Shown here: positions 21,979 to 23,454 of the stretch, piece after piece
How positions within the stretch are numbered: the first letter of the stretch is position 1
How the letters are laid out: each line of letters begins with the position of its first letter
Assembly: GCA_018257865.1 (NCBI GenBank)
Contig: JAEUBA010000212.1
Span: forward strand, 1 to 23,454
DNA from: Stereocaulon alpinum
Taxonomy: Eukaryota; Ascomycota; Lecanoromycetes; Lecanorales; Stereocaulaceae
Direction: 5' to 3'
DNA length: 23,454 nucleotides
Program-made: the position numbers and the translations under genes
Notes under the pieces: generated by a model
Told to the model about the DNA's origin: nothing
The model's database searches: none
The model's input: the letters and a program-made list of their open reading frames with translations, nothing else

Positions 21979-21996
21979 GAACGGAGTTATTAGAAC
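21979..21996 (-). other. Candidate primer binding site of Gypsy-B
   Basis: On the - strand the bases after the 5' LTR read gttctaataactccgttcg. If the adjoining tag was tgg, this could pair with a tRNA 3' end (CCA plus acceptor stem), and gttcg would fall at the T-loop. The match is suggestive only; the tRNA is not identified. Confidence 0.25.
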
Positions 21997-22267
21997 TATA
22001 AGGTAGTAAGTCCTCTTTTATATAGAGCTACGTAGCGGCTAGGTATATAATTACTATTATAGAGTTAATAGATAGGTAAGTATAAGTATAATTTATAGAC
22101 TACTAGTAGAGCTAATAACTAAGGAGGTAAGAAGGAATTTAAGGCGTACGCGATTTTTTAAGTCCCTAGCTAAGCCCGCTACTAAGCGTACTAAGAACTT
22201 CGCCTAATATACTAGAAACCTACTAAGTATACTAGGCCTAGTACTAATATTCGCCTTCCGCTTTATA
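21997..22267 (-). repeat. Gypsy-B 5' LTR (271 bp)
   Basis: Gap-free partner of 9386-9656, starting tataag and ending ctttata on the + strand. Every difference I see from the other LTR is C/T or G/A. Confidence 0.88.
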
Positions 22268-22281
22268 ATAAGGCTCCGCTA
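22268..22281. repeat. 14-bp direct repeat flanking Gypsy-B, right copy
   Basis: Exact copy of 9372-9385 (ataaggctccgcta). Here it is followed by gctaaacgtcgac, the upstream side of the Gypsy-C integrase gene. Confidence 0.85.
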
Positions 22282-22995
22282 GCTAAACGTCGACTATTAG
22301 GAGGTACCTATATAGCGCCTTATATAGAGGTAACCTAATACTTACTTACTTTATATAGTTATACGCGAACTCTACTAGGCGTAATAGTCTAGCCTAATTA
22401 TCCTACTTTTAGTTAGAGTAGTAGCGTAGATACTACTCTAACGTACTATTCTACCTTTCTATCTATCTATCTATCTAAGGGTAGAATACTATACTTAACT
22501 TCCTCTATATATTTATATAATAATATACTACTACTTAGAAGTTACTTATAAAGACTACCTTATAGTTACTAATAATCCCCTCTAGCTATCTATACTCTAA
22601 GGATATATTATAATATACTAGGTTAGCTACTCTAATAGCGTCTACTATCTTTATTATAGATAGATATTTAGAGACCTTAGTATAGCGGTCTACTACTACT
22701 AGGATTATATTATAGATACCGCTCCCTAGCTTACTTAGAGGTAGATCTATAATAAAGTCTATTATAATCTCTTAAAACGGCCTTATTAGTATTAGTAGAG
22801 GAGATAGCGTATTATATACGGTATATCTACGTAGCTTTATTAGTTAGCAGGTTAAGTATCTCTATATATAGTTATAAATATCTTAACTTATTATCTTCTA
22901 GTAGAACTTATACTTAATAAGCTCCTACGTACGTTTCTATAAATAGTAGCTAGTATATAGGTCGTTATAATAGAGTTTTATAATTTTATACTTAA
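22282..22995 (-). pseudogene. Gypsy-C integrase: zinc-binding and catalytic core parts
   Basis: Read leftward from about 22995 on the - strand: an LYYNDLYTSYY block and IKYKFYxKIISQDIYNYIxRYLTC (zinc-binding region, near 22850-22960), then PLLILIRPF and the core DFIIDLPLSKLG with Asp at 22757-22759, then ILVVVDRYTKVSKYLSI. The second catalytic Asp is changed to Asn (codon at 22565-22567, SNYK where SDRG is usual). Glu survives at 22457-22459 (IERQN), at the usual 35-residue spacing. The frame continues through VEFAYNYIKxVSI to the Gypsy-B junction, and resumes at 9385. A short ctat microsatellite at 22459-22477 lies in the coding sequence. Upstream RNase H and RT are beyond the window. Confidence 0.85.
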
Positions 22996-23043
22996 TTGAT
23001 TAATTTATACGCCTATTCTAGTATCTATATATACTAATAAGGG
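22995..23043. repeat. 49-bp direct repeat flanking the poly(A) element, left copy
   Basis: This segment (attgattaatttatacgcc and onward, ending aataaggg) recurs at 23406-23454 with two mismatches, both transitions (aa against gg). It belongs to the Gypsy-C pol gene, and the copy at the right edge continues that gene, so it reads as a target site duplication. Confidence 0.8.
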
Positions 23044-23405
23044 TGTTCTCTTATATTATTAGGAAATCTAGGGGGGTTAAAGGCCCTCTAGACGCGAAAG
23101 AAATCTTTTTAGAGTCGCCCCTTCTAGCTAAAAACTTTCGCTTATTAGCTTACTTATTATTCTACTCCGCCTATCTAATCTTACTACTAAGCTCTATAAT
23201 ACTAGTAATAATAATCTCTATTACCTTAATAAGCCCTATAGTATATCTACAAATTACTTTTATAGATAGGTTTTAGCTAGAGCGGCTGTATCCGCTTAGC
23301 GGTACTTATCTACTTAGTATTAGAATTAACCCTTAGTATTCTATAGTAGCTATAGCTAAAACTTATCCAAACTTATCCAAAAAAAAAAAAAAAAAAAAAA
23401 GATTG
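23044..23405 (+). mobile_element. Short poly(A)-tailed retroposon (SINE or truncated LINE)
   Basis: About 360 bp between the two 49-bp repeats, ending in a tandem aacttatcc pair and a pure run of 22 A (23379-23400), followed by gattgattga. A 3' poly(A) plus flanking duplication is the signature of target-primed retroposition. No A-box or B-box of a tRNA-derived SINE and no RT or endonuclease motif can be seen. A 77-codon open frame at 23043-23276 begins inside it, but its hydrophobic peptide resembles nothing I know and is probably due to base bias. The left limit is uncertain because the right copy of the repeat is cut off by the window edge. Confidence 0.6.
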
Positions 23406-23454
23406 ATTGATTGGTTTATACGCCTATTCTAGTATCTATATATACTAATAAGGG
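23406..23454. repeat. 49-bp direct repeat flanking the poly(A) element, right copy
   Basis: Right-hand copy of 22995-23043, truncated by the end of the window; the true repeat could be longer. On the - strand it is the continuing Gypsy-C pol sequence. Confidence 0.75.

Larger units (their letters stand above)
9386..22267 (-). mobile_element. Gypsy-B: Ty3/Gypsy chromovirus with nested Copia-2 and solo LTR
   Basis: The element spans 12.9 kb but is about 7.1 kb once Copia-2 and the solo LTR (each with one duplication copy) are removed. It has two 271-bp LTRs, Gag, protease, RT, RNase H, integrase and chromodomain in Gypsy order on the - strand, and a polypurine tract beside its left (3') LTR. 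Between the chromodomain and the 3' LTR lie about 1.6 kb of non-pol sequence carrying a candidate ORF on the opposite strand. Gypsy-B sits inside the integrase gene of Gypsy-C, flanked by a 14-bp direct repeat. Catalytic residues are lost in protease, RT and integrase, so it is dead. Confidence 0.9.

Noticed and set aside
22459..22477. ctat microsatellite as a separate feature
   Set aside because: Fewer than five units, and it codes for the integrase segment before the catalytic Glu; the corresponding place in Gypsy-B (near 17374) has a similar but shorter run.
23043..23276. 77-codon open frame on the + strand as a small membrane protein gene
   Set aside because: Hydrophobic codons (ATA, CTA, TTA) are expected from TpA-rich sequence. 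The frame begins at the retroposon junction and has no recognisable homologue or start context.
1..23454. CRISPR array, bacterial operon or tRNA/rRNA genes
   Set aside because: No regularly spaced identical repeats, no Shine-Dalgarno-led ORFs, and no cloverleaf or rRNA-like blocks. All long repeats are explained by LTRs, target duplications or the 115-bp unit.

Overview
The window looks like a transposon graveyard from a filamentous ascomycete (Pezizomycotina) that has, or had, repeat-induced point mutation (RIP). Over most of its length CpA and TpG are nearly absent, TpA is in large excess and CpG survives. Almost every in-frame stop in the decayed coding regions is TAA or TAG where CAA or CAG (Gln) would fit, and paired LTRs differ only by C/T and G/A transitions. 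I see no intact host gene, rRNA, tRNA or CRISPR array. All gene calls are pseudogenes recognised by reading through stops, so domain limits are approximate.

Layout. (1) 1-438: unassigned sequence with more CpA/TpG left than its neighbour. (2) Gypsy-A, + strand, 439-2505 and 7849 to about 8658: a Ty3/Gypsy chromovirus relic with the end of RT, RNase H, integrase, chromodomain, polypurine tract and a 3' LTR. (3) Copia-1, - strand, 2506-7843, inserted in Gypsy-A with a 5-bp target duplication. (4) About 8656-8990: a repeated ~115-bp segment. (5) Gypsy-C, - strand: integrase C-terminal part at about 9000-9385, integrase core and zinc-binding part at 22282-22995, and a last piece at the right edge. 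(6) Gypsy-B, - strand, 9386-22267: a chromovirus with two 271-bp LTRs, inserted in Gypsy-C. (7) Copia-2, + strand, 9723-15099, inserted in Gypsy-B. (8) A 367-bp solo LTR, 18777-19143, inserted in the pol of Gypsy-B. (9) A short poly(A)-tailed retroposon, about 23044-23406, inserted in Gypsy-C with an unusually long flanking repeat.

Relative ages follow from nesting: Gypsy-C before Gypsy-B, and Gypsy-B before Copia-2 and the solo LTR; Gypsy-A before Copia-1; Gypsy-C before the poly(A) element. In three nested insertions (Copia-1, Gypsy-B, solo LTR) removing the insert and one duplication copy rejoins the host element's reading frame, which strongly supports the boundaries. Copia-1 and Copia-2 belong to one family and lie head to head, forming a large inverted repeat.

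The most unexpected signal is a decayed Pro/Ser/Thr/Gln-rich reading frame on the + strand, antisense to Gypsy-B, between its chromodomain and its 3' LTR. It also continues across the Copia-2 insertion. It may be an antisense accessory ORF of a fungal LTR retrotransposon. The second is a 13-14-bp direct repeat exactly flanking Gypsy-B, much longer than the 4-6 bp usual for LTR elements.
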